From assembly GCA_027488815.1 (NCBI GenBank), contig JAIYAX010000025.1:141375-205374 (forward strand): 64,000 nt of DNA. Reading direction: 5' to 3'. This stretch comes from Cytophagaceae bacterium (lineage in GTDB: Bacteria > Bacteroidota > Bacteroidia > Cytophagales > JAIYAX01). This document shows, piece after piece, positions 35,343 to 46,000 of the stretch. The notes beneath the pieces are model-generated. The model ran no database searches. It had not been told where the DNA came from and was given only the letters and a program-made list of their open reading frames with translations. The stretch's first letter is position 1; each line of letters opens with the position of its first letter. Both the position numbers and the translations under genes were made by a program.

Positions 35343-36650
35343 ATGACCATGAAGTCGAACTTAAAGACCATTAACAGTTGGTGCCTGTATGATTGGGCGA
35401 ATTCTGTGTATTCACTGACCATCACTACGGCTGTATTCCCGATTTATTATGCGGCAGTGACCACAAAAGAAGATGGCTCAGGTATGCTAGATTTTTTTGG
35501 TATAAGCCTCCAGAATACAGTTTGGTATAGCTATACACTTTCACTGGCGTTCCTCATAACTGTATTGCTCAATCCACTGCTCGCAGGTGTTTCAGACTAC
35601 TCCGGTAAACGTAAAAGGTTTCTTTACTTTTTTGCGGGTGTTGGGTCATTGTCTTGTTGCGGATTATTTCTCTTCACAGGGGCTAATGTTGGATTTGGCC
35701 TTTGCTTTTTTGCCTTTGCAACTTTTGGATACGCTGGTTCACTAGTGTTTTACAATGCTTACCTGCCAGAAATTGCTTCTGCATCTGAAATGAACAGAGT
35801 GAGTGCAAAAGGCTTTGCCTGGGGGTATATCGGAAGTGTTATCTTGCTGATTGTGAACTTGTTGATTATTCAGTTTCCGGCTTGGTTTGGTATCCCTCAA
35901 GGCACTTTAGCTGCACGAATCAGTTTTTTAATGGTGGGTATTTGGTGGTTAGTTTTCGGTTGGTGGGCGATTCTTGGCCTTCCGAAAGACCAGAAGAAGT
36001 CATTCCGTTTTGCTCAATTGGCACAGGGTTACAAGGAAATTCAAAAGGTAAGTAAGGCATTAATCAATGAAGGGAACATATTGTTGTACCTGGCAGGTTT
36101 TTTCTTCCTTAGTATGGGCTTCCAAACCATCATGTACCTGGCAACGATTTTTGGTTCCAAAGAGCTTAGAATACCTGAAAGCGGCCTAATTGGAGTTGTA
36201 CTGATTATACAATTGATTGCCATTGTAGGGGCTTATCTGATCGCCAGAATTGGGGAGCGAATAGGTAATTTGATGGTCATGCAAATACTGAGTATTGCTT
36301 GCCTGCTGTTTTGCTTTGCCGCCTACTTCATTGATTCTGCTCTACAGTTTTATTTCCTGGCACTTGCTGTAGGATTAATCATGGGTGGTTTACAAAGCAT
36401 TGCGAGAAGTACTTTCTCTTTGTTTATAAGCGGATTAAAAGATCACGCCTCGTATTTCAGTTTTTATGAGCTGGTAGAAAAATTGGCCATCGTCATCGGA
36501 ACAGCCTCTTACGGCCTGATTGAACAATTGAGTGGATCAATGCGAAACAGCGCACTCTTTCTGGGGTTCTATTTCATTCTATCTTTCGGGCTGCTCTTTG
36601 TTCTCAATAGAAGAAAACCATTCAAAGTTCAACTAACAGCTTTATTTTAA
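35343..36650 (+). CDS. MFS transporter, UMF1/Atg22-like
   Basis: This 435-residue major-facilitator protein has about twelve helices. The N-terminus MKSNLKTINSWCLYDWANSVYS, with the NS(W/A)xLYDWANS pattern, is diagnostic of the UMF1/Atg22-like branch. Atg22 in yeast exports amino acids from the vacuole; the bacterial substrate is unknown. ATG codons at 35343 and 35349 are both possible. The start is only one base past a strong terminator, and the following unknown gene is 2 bp away. Confidence 0.88.
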   Translation: MTMKSNLKTINSWCLYDWANSVYSLTITTAVFPIYYAAVTTKEDGSGMLDFFGISLQNTVWYSYTLSLAFLITVLLNPLLAGVSDYSGKRKRFLYFFAGVGSLSCCGLFLFTGANVGFGLCFFAFATFGYAGSLVFYNAYLPEIASASEMNRVSAKGFAWGYIGSVILLIVNLLIIQFPAWFGIPQGTLAARISFLMVGIWWLVFGWWAILGLPKDQKKSFRFAQLAQGYKEIQKVSKALINEGNILLYLAGFFFLSMGFQTIMYLATIFGSKELRIPESGLIGVVLIIQLIAIVGAYLIARIGERIGNLMVMQILSIACLLFCFAAYFIDSALQFYFLALAVGLIMGGLQSIARSTFSLFISGLKDHASYFSFYELVEKLAIVIGTASYGLIEQLSGSMRNSALFLGFYFILSFGLLFVLNRRKPFKVQLTALF

Positions 36651-36652
36651 AA

Positions 36653-36982
36653 ATGCAAGACGAGTTTGTTGATGCTGTTGAGTATTTGAGTCATTGGCTC
36701 GAACAGTTCAAAAGGCCTGGATCAGAGTATCCTGATTCTGAACTTCAAACAAACGCTAAAACTCAGCTTGATGTTAATAAGGCTATCAATGATTTTAAAG
36801 TGTTAAGCTCTGAGCACAAACAGGACTCAACAGTTTCTTTTCTGGTGATGATCTTAGTTGACAAGGGGTGGGTGCCTTACAGAGCTGTGCTCAGGTATGA
36901 GTTTAAGCAACCTTTGCTTCAAAGTTGGAAAGTAATCCAATTCGATCAGGAAAGGATCACCCACCCAATTATGGACATCTGA
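36653..36982 (+). CDS. Small hypothetical protein
   Basis: This 109-residue soluble protein begins MQDEFVDAVEYLSHWLEQF. There is no signal peptide, no membrane segment and no motif I recognise; the C-terminal half (AVLRYEFKQPLLQSWKVIQF) looks like beta-strands. It follows the MFS gene by 2 bp and is probably translated with it. Its stop codon abuts the stop of the oppositely oriented PorP/SprF gene with no space between. Confidence 0.65.
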   Translation: MQDEFVDAVEYLSHWLEQFKRPGSEYPDSELQTNAKTQLDVNKAINDFKVLSSEHKQDSTVSFLVMILVDKGWVPYRAVLRYEFKQPLLQSWKVIQFDQERITHPIMDI

Positions 36983-38056
36983 TTACATCCTTGGCGTATC
37001 AAATCGTTTACGCTCGACCTGAACCTTGTTTTTCTTGATATACCTGTAAGCAATCGATATCTCAGTTGCTCCTCTGCCGTTGGTGTACTTTTGAAGAGAT
37101 GAATTGTTGAGGTCAAAACTCAGGATAGCTGTGACATGCTCTGTGTTAATTCCGGCTGCGAAAATAAAGGCATCTGAGAATCTATACCATGCCCCGCAAA
37201 TGAAGTCGGTTTTTGCCCAAATCCCTTTGGCCTGATGATGATGCCCTCCGGTATGTTTGTTTTGACTGATTAAAAACGATACACCTGTATTGATTTGAAC
37301 AAGTCCGGCTTGTTGAATGATGATAAAGTTTGGAGAAAAAACTACTCCCCTGTGACTAGGAACATCAAGCCTGCCATGAAGTTTGTAAACTGGGGGCAAA
37401 GGTAATTTGTTGCCTTCTAAAAATGACTGATTAGGTCGGTTGAGGTGAAATCCTGCAATGCCTAGCTGCAAATGTTTGATCCTGGCTTTTTTACCAAATT
37501 GAGCATTCCAGCTACCTCCGATACCTACATCAGCGACTAACTTGTTTTCTAAAAAATCAGACTCTCCACTAGGTTGATTGGGGTCAAGACCAACTCCAAT
37601 ACGGTATTGATTTCCCCAGCCGGCTGCAAATGAAGACGTTTTCTGAACCGCCCCTAGTTGCATTCCAAAGGTGAAATGCTGAGGCAATTTGCTCTTTAAG
37701 TTTAAAATATAGCCAAAGTTTCCATTGAAGCCAGTATTGATTAGCTCTCCATCTGCAGCGGCATCTCTAACTAGAGAGAAACCAACACCGCCCCAGTTTT
37801 CTTCTTTTTTTGCTTTACTAAATAGAGGATGGATAACAGAAAACTGCGTAGAAACAAATGGGTCGCCAAGGGCTGTCCATTGTGTACGGTGAACTCCGCT
37901 AAATGAAGTATGAGGCTCTGCTGCTGCAAATGTTGGGTTTAAATACAGTCTGGAGGCAAAAAATTGAGAGAACTCAAAGTTTTGACCAAATGCCTGACTT
38001 CCAAGGCTTATTAAAGCTGCCAAAAAAATAGGACGCAGAATAAAGGCAGGTTTCAT
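36983..38056 (-). CDS. PorP/SprF family type IX secretion membrane protein (copy 1)
   Basis: This 357-residue outer-membrane beta-barrel protein of the PorP/SprF family has a signal peptide (MKPAFILRPIFLAALISLGSQAFG). The family N-terminus is typical: FEFSQFFASRLYLNPTFAAA, then HRTQWTALGDPF. The mid-barrel motif HLNRPNQSFLEGNKLPLP matches the 'HxNxPxQSF' turn. SprF is required for secretion of the type B-domain adhesin SprB in Flavobacterium johnsoniae. Here the gene lies 6 bp downstream of a type B-domain protein on the same strand, so it is probably that protein's dedicated partner. Confidence 0.9.
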   Translation of the reverse strand: MKPAFILRPIFLAALISLGSQAFGQNFEFSQFFASRLYLNPTFAAAEPHTSFSGVHRTQWTALGDPFVSTQFSVIHPLFSKAKKEENWGGVGFSLVRDAAADGELINTGFNGNFGYILNLKSKLPQHFTFGMQLGAVQKTSSFAAGWGNQYRIGVGLDPNQPSGESDFLENKLVADVGIGGSWNAQFGKKARIKHLQLGIAGFHLNRPNQSFLEGNKLPLPPVYKLHGRLDVPSHRGVVFSPNFIIIQQAGLVQINTGVSFLISQNKHTGGHHHQAKGIWAKTDFICGAWYRFSDAFIFAAGINTEHVTAILSFDLNNSSLQKYTNGRGATEISIAYRYIKKNKVQVERKRFDTPRM

Positions 38057-38062
38057 GAGCAG

Positions 38063-39961
38063 TTATCGAATCAAAATGACGGTACCTGACTTTTTAATTG
38101 AGCTGCCGTCTTCAAATCTTCCTTCAAATGTGAAGCTATAAACACCTTGAGGTAATTCTTCTCCGGCATTATTCAACTTGCCATTCCAGCCTTCAGTTTG
38201 CATTTGATCAAGACTTGTTGATTGAAAAACGACATTCCCCCATTTACTGTACACATTAAAGCTGAGATCCTCAGTATCTATCTTGGTACCGAAAATTTTG
38301 AGAGCAGCATTTTCAGTAATAGTAGAGGAGGGACGGAAATACCTGGGTATGTACAAGATATTACGACTAACAAGATTTACGCTATCTCCCGGAAGTGCAA
38401 AGGTGACGATTGTAGCTGTATCCGGAAGACTGATACAGCCTTTTTCGTCAATCACGATCACTGTGTACTGTTTCAAGCCAAGAGAGGCTATGCTCCCTGT
38501 AAAAATGATTTGAGCACTGTCATTGTTTGAAATGTTGACATTATTTGGAGACCATTCATACAGATAAACACTGCCTGTGCCTCCACTGCCTTCTGCGGTA
38601 ATTGGAAGCGAATTGAAAACCCTTACACTATCAAATTTTGGATTAACTGTGACCACCGGATTGGATCTTGTGCCAATACTAACTGAGTCGGATCGGCTGC
38701 AGCCTGCTCCATCTCTTACTGTTACCCGGTAGATCAAAGGCAGAGCTGAGGCTGCTGGGCTGGCTATAGGATTTGACAAGTTGGGATTGCTTAGTAAGGG
38801 TGCGTTTCTGTTCCAGCTAAACTGATAAGGAGCAATCCCTCCAAATACATTTGTGTTGAGCGCATAGGTTCGACCTTCACAAAGGACTGTATCTGGTTGG
38901 GGAATAATTACATTAAGTGAATTTACAGTGATCGGAAAGCTTGCTGTTCCAAAACAACCCAGAGCATTAGTCGCTCTCAATTGGTATGTTCTTGAGCTGA
39001 CAGCTAAAATGCTTGTGTTGTTGCTCAAGGAATCAAACACCCCTGTGCCTGGTATCCAACGATAAGTAAATGGTGGGTTGCTGCCGGTTGCTGTCGCATT
39101 GACCTGTATAACAGAGTCAGGACAAACATTAGCGATGGATGGGCTGATTGACACATTGATGGGAGGAGTTACGGTAACAGTCACAAAAGTGGTATCTGTA
39201 TTACATTGAACGATGGACTGGTCTGCTACAATCAATCGGTAGGTAGTGGTACTGCTGGGAGTTGCAACCGGATTGGCAATAAATGGGTTTGATAAAGAGG
39301 CTATAGGTGTCCAGCTATAGGTTACAGGCAGATTAGCAGAAATCAAAGTGGCATTTAAAGTTAAAGAAGTCCCGTTGCAGATGGTCGTATCATTGGTAAT
39401 CGAAACTACCGGCCCTGAAGTGGTAATTACCTGAATAGTATCGGTAAAGGAACATACCAGTGTCGCTGCAGTACGGGATATCCTCAACCAATAAGTTCCC
39501 GCAGTGCTGGCTATAATACTGTTTGCGGTAGATCCGGTGTTCCATAATCGGCTGATAGCACCCGTTCCTGGTATACCAATTGGCTGAGAAAGCGTTGCAA
39601 CATCGCCCGGGCATAAAAATTTGTCTACTCCTAATGAAAATACAGGCTTTTCGAAGGATTTCACGAACACACTATCCCTCAAGTAGGCATTACCCGGTCC
39701 AGTGGCTGTTACAAAATAGAAAAAACCATTTAGTTCAGTAGTCAGAGAATAAGAAGTGGTAGTGCTTAAGGTCGTAACAGAATCAAACTCTATAAACCAA
39801 CGGTAATTGCTCAAGCCCTGAGTGCAGGTTAAAGTTAATGTATCACCATTACAGAAGGTTTGGGCATTGTTTCCATTAAGAATAAACAATTGAGCACTAG
39901 CCTCCTTTGAAAAGTAGAAACAGATCAATGTCAACAACAGTACCCTGAAAATCCTGCTCAT
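38063..39961 (-). CDS. Gliding-motility-type T9SS protein with type B C-terminal domain
   Basis: This 632-residue secreted protein has the signal peptide MSRIFRVLLLTLICFYFSKEASA. It continues with several PKD/Ig-like beta domains (for example TFCNGDTLTLTC, FLCPGDVATLSQP, TTICNGTSLTLNATL). The last 100 residues are a CHU_C-type, type B T9SS sorting domain (IYSKWGN-like: FNVYSKWGNVVFQST, GWNGKLNNAGEELPQGVYSF, GTVILIR end). Such domains in this phylum need a PorP/SprF protein for export, and one follows 6 bp downstream. Possible roles include adhesion or gliding; the target is unknown. Confidence 0.88.
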   Translation of the reverse strand: MSRIFRVLLLTLICFYFSKEASAQLFILNGNNAQTFCNGDTLTLTCTQGLSNYRWFIEFDSVTTLSTTTSYSLTTELNGFFYFVTATGPGNAYLRDSVFVKSFEKPVFSLGVDKFLCPGDVATLSQPIGIPGTGAISRLWNTGSTANSIIASTAGTYWLRISRTAATLVCSFTDTIQVITTSGPVVSITNDTTICNGTSLTLNATLISANLPVTYSWTPIASLSNPFIANPVATPSSTTTYRLIVADQSIVQCNTDTTFVTVTVTPPINVSISPSIANVCPDSVIQVNATATGSNPPFTYRWIPGTGVFDSLSNNTSILAVSSRTYQLRATNALGCFGTASFPITVNSLNVIIPQPDTVLCEGRTYALNTNVFGGIAPYQFSWNRNAPLLSNPNLSNPIASPAASALPLIYRVTVRDGAGCSRSDSVSIGTRSNPVVTVNPKFDSVRVFNSLPITAEGSGGTGSVYLYEWSPNNVNISNNDSAQIIFTGSIASLGLKQYTVIVIDEKGCISLPDTATIVTFALPGDSVNLVSRNILYIPRYFRPSSTITENAALKIFGTKIDTEDLSFNVYSKWGNVVFQSTSLDQMQTEGWNGKLNNAGEELPQGVYSFTFEGRFEDGSSIKKSGTVILIR

Positions 39962-40022
39962 TTTGTGTGCAAGTTAGCGAATCCTATGCAGTACATAAGA
40001 TTCCCTATTTGATGCAGTTTAA

Positions 40023-43000
40023 TTACCTAATCAGGGTAACGCTTCCCTGCTTTTTAAACGGACCAGTAAATTCCCCGTCCAATCCACTATAAATAACGAT
40101 GTAAGGATAAGTGCCTACGGGCATAGGTTCTCCCTTATAGTTGCCATCCCAGCCCTCTGTTATATCAGTAGCATGGAAAATGGCCTCACCCCAACGGTTA
40201 AATATAGTGATCGAGAAATCTCTGAAGTAATTTCCAAAGACCCTGAAAGTGTCATCCTTACCATCGCCATTTGGTGTAAACCCAGTAGGCAAAAAGACCC
40301 TTGGGTTACACAAATCCTGAACAAATAAGCTATCCATCGTAGGACAATTAAACTGGTTGAAAACAGTTAGCCTGTAATAGCCCGAGTCAGTTGCATAGAA
40401 GGTAGATAAAGTATCAAAAGAGTCGGCTCCTGCACCTTCCCATAGATAGCTGCTGAAACCGGGTACGGTTATGGCCAAAGAGTCTTCGTCATCTTTACAA
40501 TACTTCAGTTTCTCCGGTAAAATCAATTGTGGTAAAGGGTTGAATACCAAATTAAAAGTATCGTTGGCAAAACACTGCCCTATGCCGAACCGAACCGTAT
40601 AACTACCCGGTTGAGTAGCATTTAAGATGCTGTCTCTTTCATTTTCTATCAACAATCCATCTCTAAACCAAGTGTAAACTCCGGTTCCAGAGAGGCTGTC
40701 CCTATTGGTAGGTATCACAGTTACCGGCAAACCTAAACCTTGACATCCGGAAGTGTCTGTAGCATTAAGGATAGGTTTTACAGTAGATTTTAGCACTAAA
40801 GTATCTCTACCAGTACAGCCAAGCACATCCGTCACAGTTACAACAAACACCTGATCCACTGTTGGATCACTATCTGCAATGGTGTCAAACTGAAAATCAC
40901 TATTGATGATAAACAGATTGTTTGTAGTCCACAAATAAGTTGCACCTAATATCGGGTTGACCTGCAAGCTCACCGTATCACCAAAACAAACTGTTTTGTC
41001 CTCTCCCACAAGCACTGGAGGTAAAGTCACATCTGTAAAGGCTTCATTGGAACAAGAGGAGAAGAAATAGAGGATTCTATGCTCACCCGGCTTTTCAAGT
41101 TTATAGGTTGAGTTATTTGCTCCAAACAATATGGTATCGTTTCTAAACCACTGAAACACTCCTGCCACCGGCGGAATATTGATCGGGAATGAGTTGATCA
41201 CCACAGAGGTGTCAAAGCAGAAATGTGGATCCAATGTGAACGAAGGAGCATCGATCACCCGAATGCCAACCGTATCCTGAGAACTACAACCCAAATTGTC
41301 AATGGCCTCCACTACAAATGCTGTGTCATTATTCGCTCTGACAGATACGAGCGGGCCCTGAGCGATAACAAATCCTGAAATGGTCTTCCAGCGGTAGCTC
41401 ACGTTGGTTGTTCTGAATGAAGCAAGTAACACATCATCACCACGGCAAACAATTTGATCCAGACCTGCATCCGCAAATGGAGGAGGTACGATGTCTACCT
41501 CCATTTCTCCTAAGCTTGTAGGGCAAGAGCCTGAAGCGACACTTGTTAAAGTGAATTTGATCTTTCTTAATGCAAAATCATTAGCTGAAGGAACATAAAG
41601 AGGATCAAGCAAGGTGTTGCTGGTAGAGAACTGACCGGATCCTGTGGTTGTCCATACTCCTCCGGGTGAATTGAGAATGCTTCCGCTTAGTTGGTAAGCA
41701 CCCTCCTGAAGACAAAGGTCAGATGGGCCGGTACTTACTACGGGCAATCTTTGTAAAGTATATGTTACCTGATCCGTTTGCGCTTTGCATTGACCTGGAA
41801 GTGTGCTTAACGTAAAGGTGATGCTGCTTCTTGCACGATCTGCCAGTGTTAGCTGATAATTTGAAATTAACGAATCTTCGCCTGGTAAATAAGTGCCAGT
41901 CCCATTTGAGCTCCACAAAGTTCCTATGGCTTGATTTACAGATCCTGCTAAACTGATGGAGACAGCATCTTCACAGATCGTTTGATCAGGCCCTGCATTT
42001 ACCACTGGAGCTGAAATAAACTGAATGAGTTGCGTAGTTGTCACTGCCTGGCACAATCCATTTCCGCTCGTAGTTGCAGTTAGCACTACATTGCCTGCAC
42101 TCTTGTCGGCAGCACTTGGGTAATAGTGAGCATTGGTCGAAGTCACACTAGGCAAGAAGATTCCAGTTCCTGTGCTAGTCCAAATTAACCCGGCGGCTCT
42201 AGTAATTTGAGCCGTAATGGCTATCGAGTCGACATCAGAACAAATCAATCTCAGACTGTCTGTGGTGATTAGTGGTGCACCTAAAATGGTAATTACCAAG
42301 CCATCATTTACAGAGTTACATGTTCCGTTGCCATCTGTTGTGAGGGTAAGTCCAACAAACCCGTTTGCTATGTCTTGAGCAGAGAGCTGGTAAATCGCAT
42401 TTCGGTCAAAGGCGTTTGGTGAAAACGTGCCCGTACCACTTGAAGTCCAGATACCACCTGTTGCAACGGTTATCAATCCACTCAGTTGAACATTTGGCTG
42501 ATCAGCACAAATGGTATCGTCTGGACCTGCGTTAACCGTTGGGGTAGGAGTGAAGATCACCTTAATCGAGTCTGTTACAGAGGCACACACATTTGTAGTA
42601 AATGAGGTGAGCCTGATAAAAATAGAGTCCTGAGCCTTATCACCCGCAGTTGGCTGGTAAAAGCCGTTAAGAGAGTTAATCGTTGGCAAAAAGGTTCCTG
42701 TACCTGTAGTAGACCAGAATCCGCCTCCTGCATTTAAGATCAATCCACTCAAAGGAACCAGGCTGGCATCTTTACAGATTTCAACATCAAAACCTGCGTT
42801 TACCTGAGCAACGGGTTGACTATTGAACAAAATCGTTGAGATGGCAAAGGCAGAGTCACATGCGCCATTTCCTGTTGTAATCACCATCAGACTCACTGCA
42901 TTTGCATCGTAATCAGCTTGAGAAGGGAAGTACAATGGGTTCGAAATATTGGGGTTACTAAAGGTGCCCGTGCCGCTGCTGATCCACTTTACGCCGCTTG

Positions 43001-46000
43001 CATTAGTGAAAGTAGAGCTCAACAAAATGGACGTCGTATTTTTACAAATGTCTGTGAAATTCACTGTTGAGACAGTTGGAAGGCGTCTGATCCGTACAAC
43101 GGTACTATCAAGTGCAGGCCTACAGGTTCCATTACCCAGAGTAACCATTCTGAAAATCAACGAGTCTCTTGCTTTATCCGCAGTTGAGAATTGATAAACA
43201 AGGTTACTAATAAAAGGGCTAGTACTGAATATCCCAGTTCCTGTGCTTGACCATTGAATTCCTTGAGCAACAGTGAAAGTAGCAGAAAGGCTTACAGTAT
43301 TTGAGTTAGCACAAACTGTTTGTAAAGGAATGATCGATTTGGTAACAGTAGGAGTTAAGTTGAGTCTTACCGTATCTGAAAGAGGTCTGCAAATACCAAC
43401 GCCTGTTGTGGTTGCAATCAGATCAACAAACCCAGCTGCAATGTTAGCTGCTGTTGGTCTATACCAGATAGAAAAAGCATTCGGGCCGTTATTAGGCAAG
43501 GCTACTCCGGCAGCTGTCCTCCAGCTTGCACCAGTTGCACGGGTTGTTGTAGCTGAAAAGAGAACACTGTCAACATCTCTACAAACAGTGACATCAAAGC
43601 CTGCTGAAAGTGTGGGAGCCGGGTTGATGTAGAGGTTCAACTGATCAGAAGCTGCCGTACAACCAAAATTACTTCCCACAGTTAAGCTTAAAATAACTAT
43701 TGAGTCTGCTATGTCATCTGCTGATGGCAGGTAGGTGATATTGGCGACTGTACTTCCAGGAGCAAAAGACCCTGTGCCTGTACTTGTCCAGGTAAATCCA
43801 CTGGCATTGGTGGTACTTGGTGAAATTGAAATACCCGAAGTGTCAGAACAAATGGTTCTATCAGGTCCCAAATTTACCGTTGGTCCTGGTACAAATCGTA
43901 AGAGAATACTATCTACTACCGAAGGACATGCTCCCGAACTTGGTGATGTAAGCCTTAATCGAATCTGACCAGCTGTAAGTTCGGCAGGAGTTGGTTGATA
44001 GGTTGCATTCAATACTGTGGCTGATGGGCTAAAAGTACCTGCTCCACCACTCCAGGTTCCTGAGGTTCCGGCTCCATTGAGTTGAGCAGGCAAACTGCTC
44101 GTGCAAATTGTATCTATTGCTGGTCCGGCATTGATGGCAAGAGCTGAGCTAAATGAAATGACAACAGTATCAGTGGAGGCTAGACAGGATCCCAGTCCCT
44201 GAGTTTGATAACTTAATCTAACAAATCCGGCGCTGGTATCAGCTGTTACCGGCTTGTAAAAGACACTTCTGGCGGTATCATTTGGAATGAAAAATCCACC
44301 GCCAAGAGTGCTCCATAATCCTCCTGAGGTATTGCTTACAACAGCATTGATATTGATGCTGTCCAGACTTTTACAAACCTGAAAGTCAAAGCCAGTATTT
44401 ACGGTAGGTGCCCTTGTCAAACTCACCGTAGTGGTTTGTGAGATGTTTGGACAAGTACCATCAGTGATGGCTGTAATAGTAAACAAAAGGCTGCTTTGGG
44501 TTCTGTCTGACGTTGAAGGCTGGTAAAACATGACTGCACTTGCAGTATCGCTGATTACCCCTGTACCATTGGTCGTCCAGCGGATCCTTTGGGCATTCGT
44601 GAAGCTACCATTCAGGTCGACCGACTCCCCGTTAGAGCACATTTCTTTGGCAGGGCCAGCACTCACGGTCGCTAAGTTTGCAATCCGCACCAGCAAACTA
44701 TCCGACACGGCGCTACAAGCCCCATTGAGTGTGGTGGTGGCTCGTATCCTCACCAAAGTGTCATTCGCTGCAGGAACGAAAAATACAGTATCTGCTAGTG
44801 TATTTGGGAACATGCTTCCAGTTCCTGTAAAAGACCATTGCACCCCACCAGCCTGAGCATACTGAGCCCGAATTCTAACTCCACCGGAGTTGCGGCAAAT
44901 TGAGGTGTCATTACCAATTTCCAAAGTGGGTAAAGGCTGGATAATGATCTGCATGGTGTCCCTTCTGGTTTTGCAAATTCCAGAACCATCAGAGCTTAGA
45001 ATCAATCGAACCTGACCCGCTGCTCTGTCTGTAGGTGATGGGAAGTATTGACCATTTAATGTTGTGTTGAAGGGATCAAAGCCACCTGAACCAAGTGTTG
45101 ACCAAACACCACCGTTTGCATTGGTTACAGACCCATTAAGGTTTACAGCTGCAGTGGAGCGACAGATGGTTTGATCAGATCCTGCATTTACGATAGGTGC
45201 CCTTCTGATACTGACATCAATAAACTGACTTACGGTGTCGCAAAGGCCGTTACCGGTTGTGAAGAATGTGATTCGCACAATTCCGCTGGCGATATCAAGT
45301 GCAGAAGGTATATAAGTGGTGAAAAAGCCGGTATCAGCAGGTGAGAAAACACCTGTTCCTGAACTTCTCCAAATCCCGCTTGAGGCAACGCTAACTAATG
45401 CTGTTAACGGTACTGCATTGGTATCGCTACATACTTCTTTGTTACCTCCTAAATTAACGGTTGGTATTGGCGTAATGGTAATCAGCAAAGTGTCGGATGG
45501 TGGAGGTGTACAAGGTCCATTTGCTGTGCTGGTTAGGATGAGGCGTGCAAAACCACTTTGTCTTTCGGTAAGGGTTGGTACATACGTGGCATTGAGGTCA
45601 AAAGCATTCGGGAAGAAATTGCCGCCTCCTGTGCTGTTCCACACCCCTCCGCCCGCATTAGCAACGGTACCGGAAAGTGGTATACCCAACGTTGAGGCAC
45701 ATATCGTGATGTTTGTTCCTGCATTTACAATGGGTGCTCTCAAAATCCGGACTTTCATGGTGTCTATTGCCGGTGCACAATTGGGAGAATTTCGTGTAGC
45801 AGCCCAAACAAATAGGCTATCTCTGGCACGGTCGGCAGTTGATAGCACATACACAGCATTGGGGTCAAGACTGTCAGGGCTGAAGGTTCCTGTGCCATTT
45901 GTTCTCCACAAAACCCCTCCTGCCTGGGTGAAAACTGCATTCAGAGCAAGAGTTGTGTTTGTTTCGCAAATTTCAACATCCAGACCAACGGAAATGGTAG

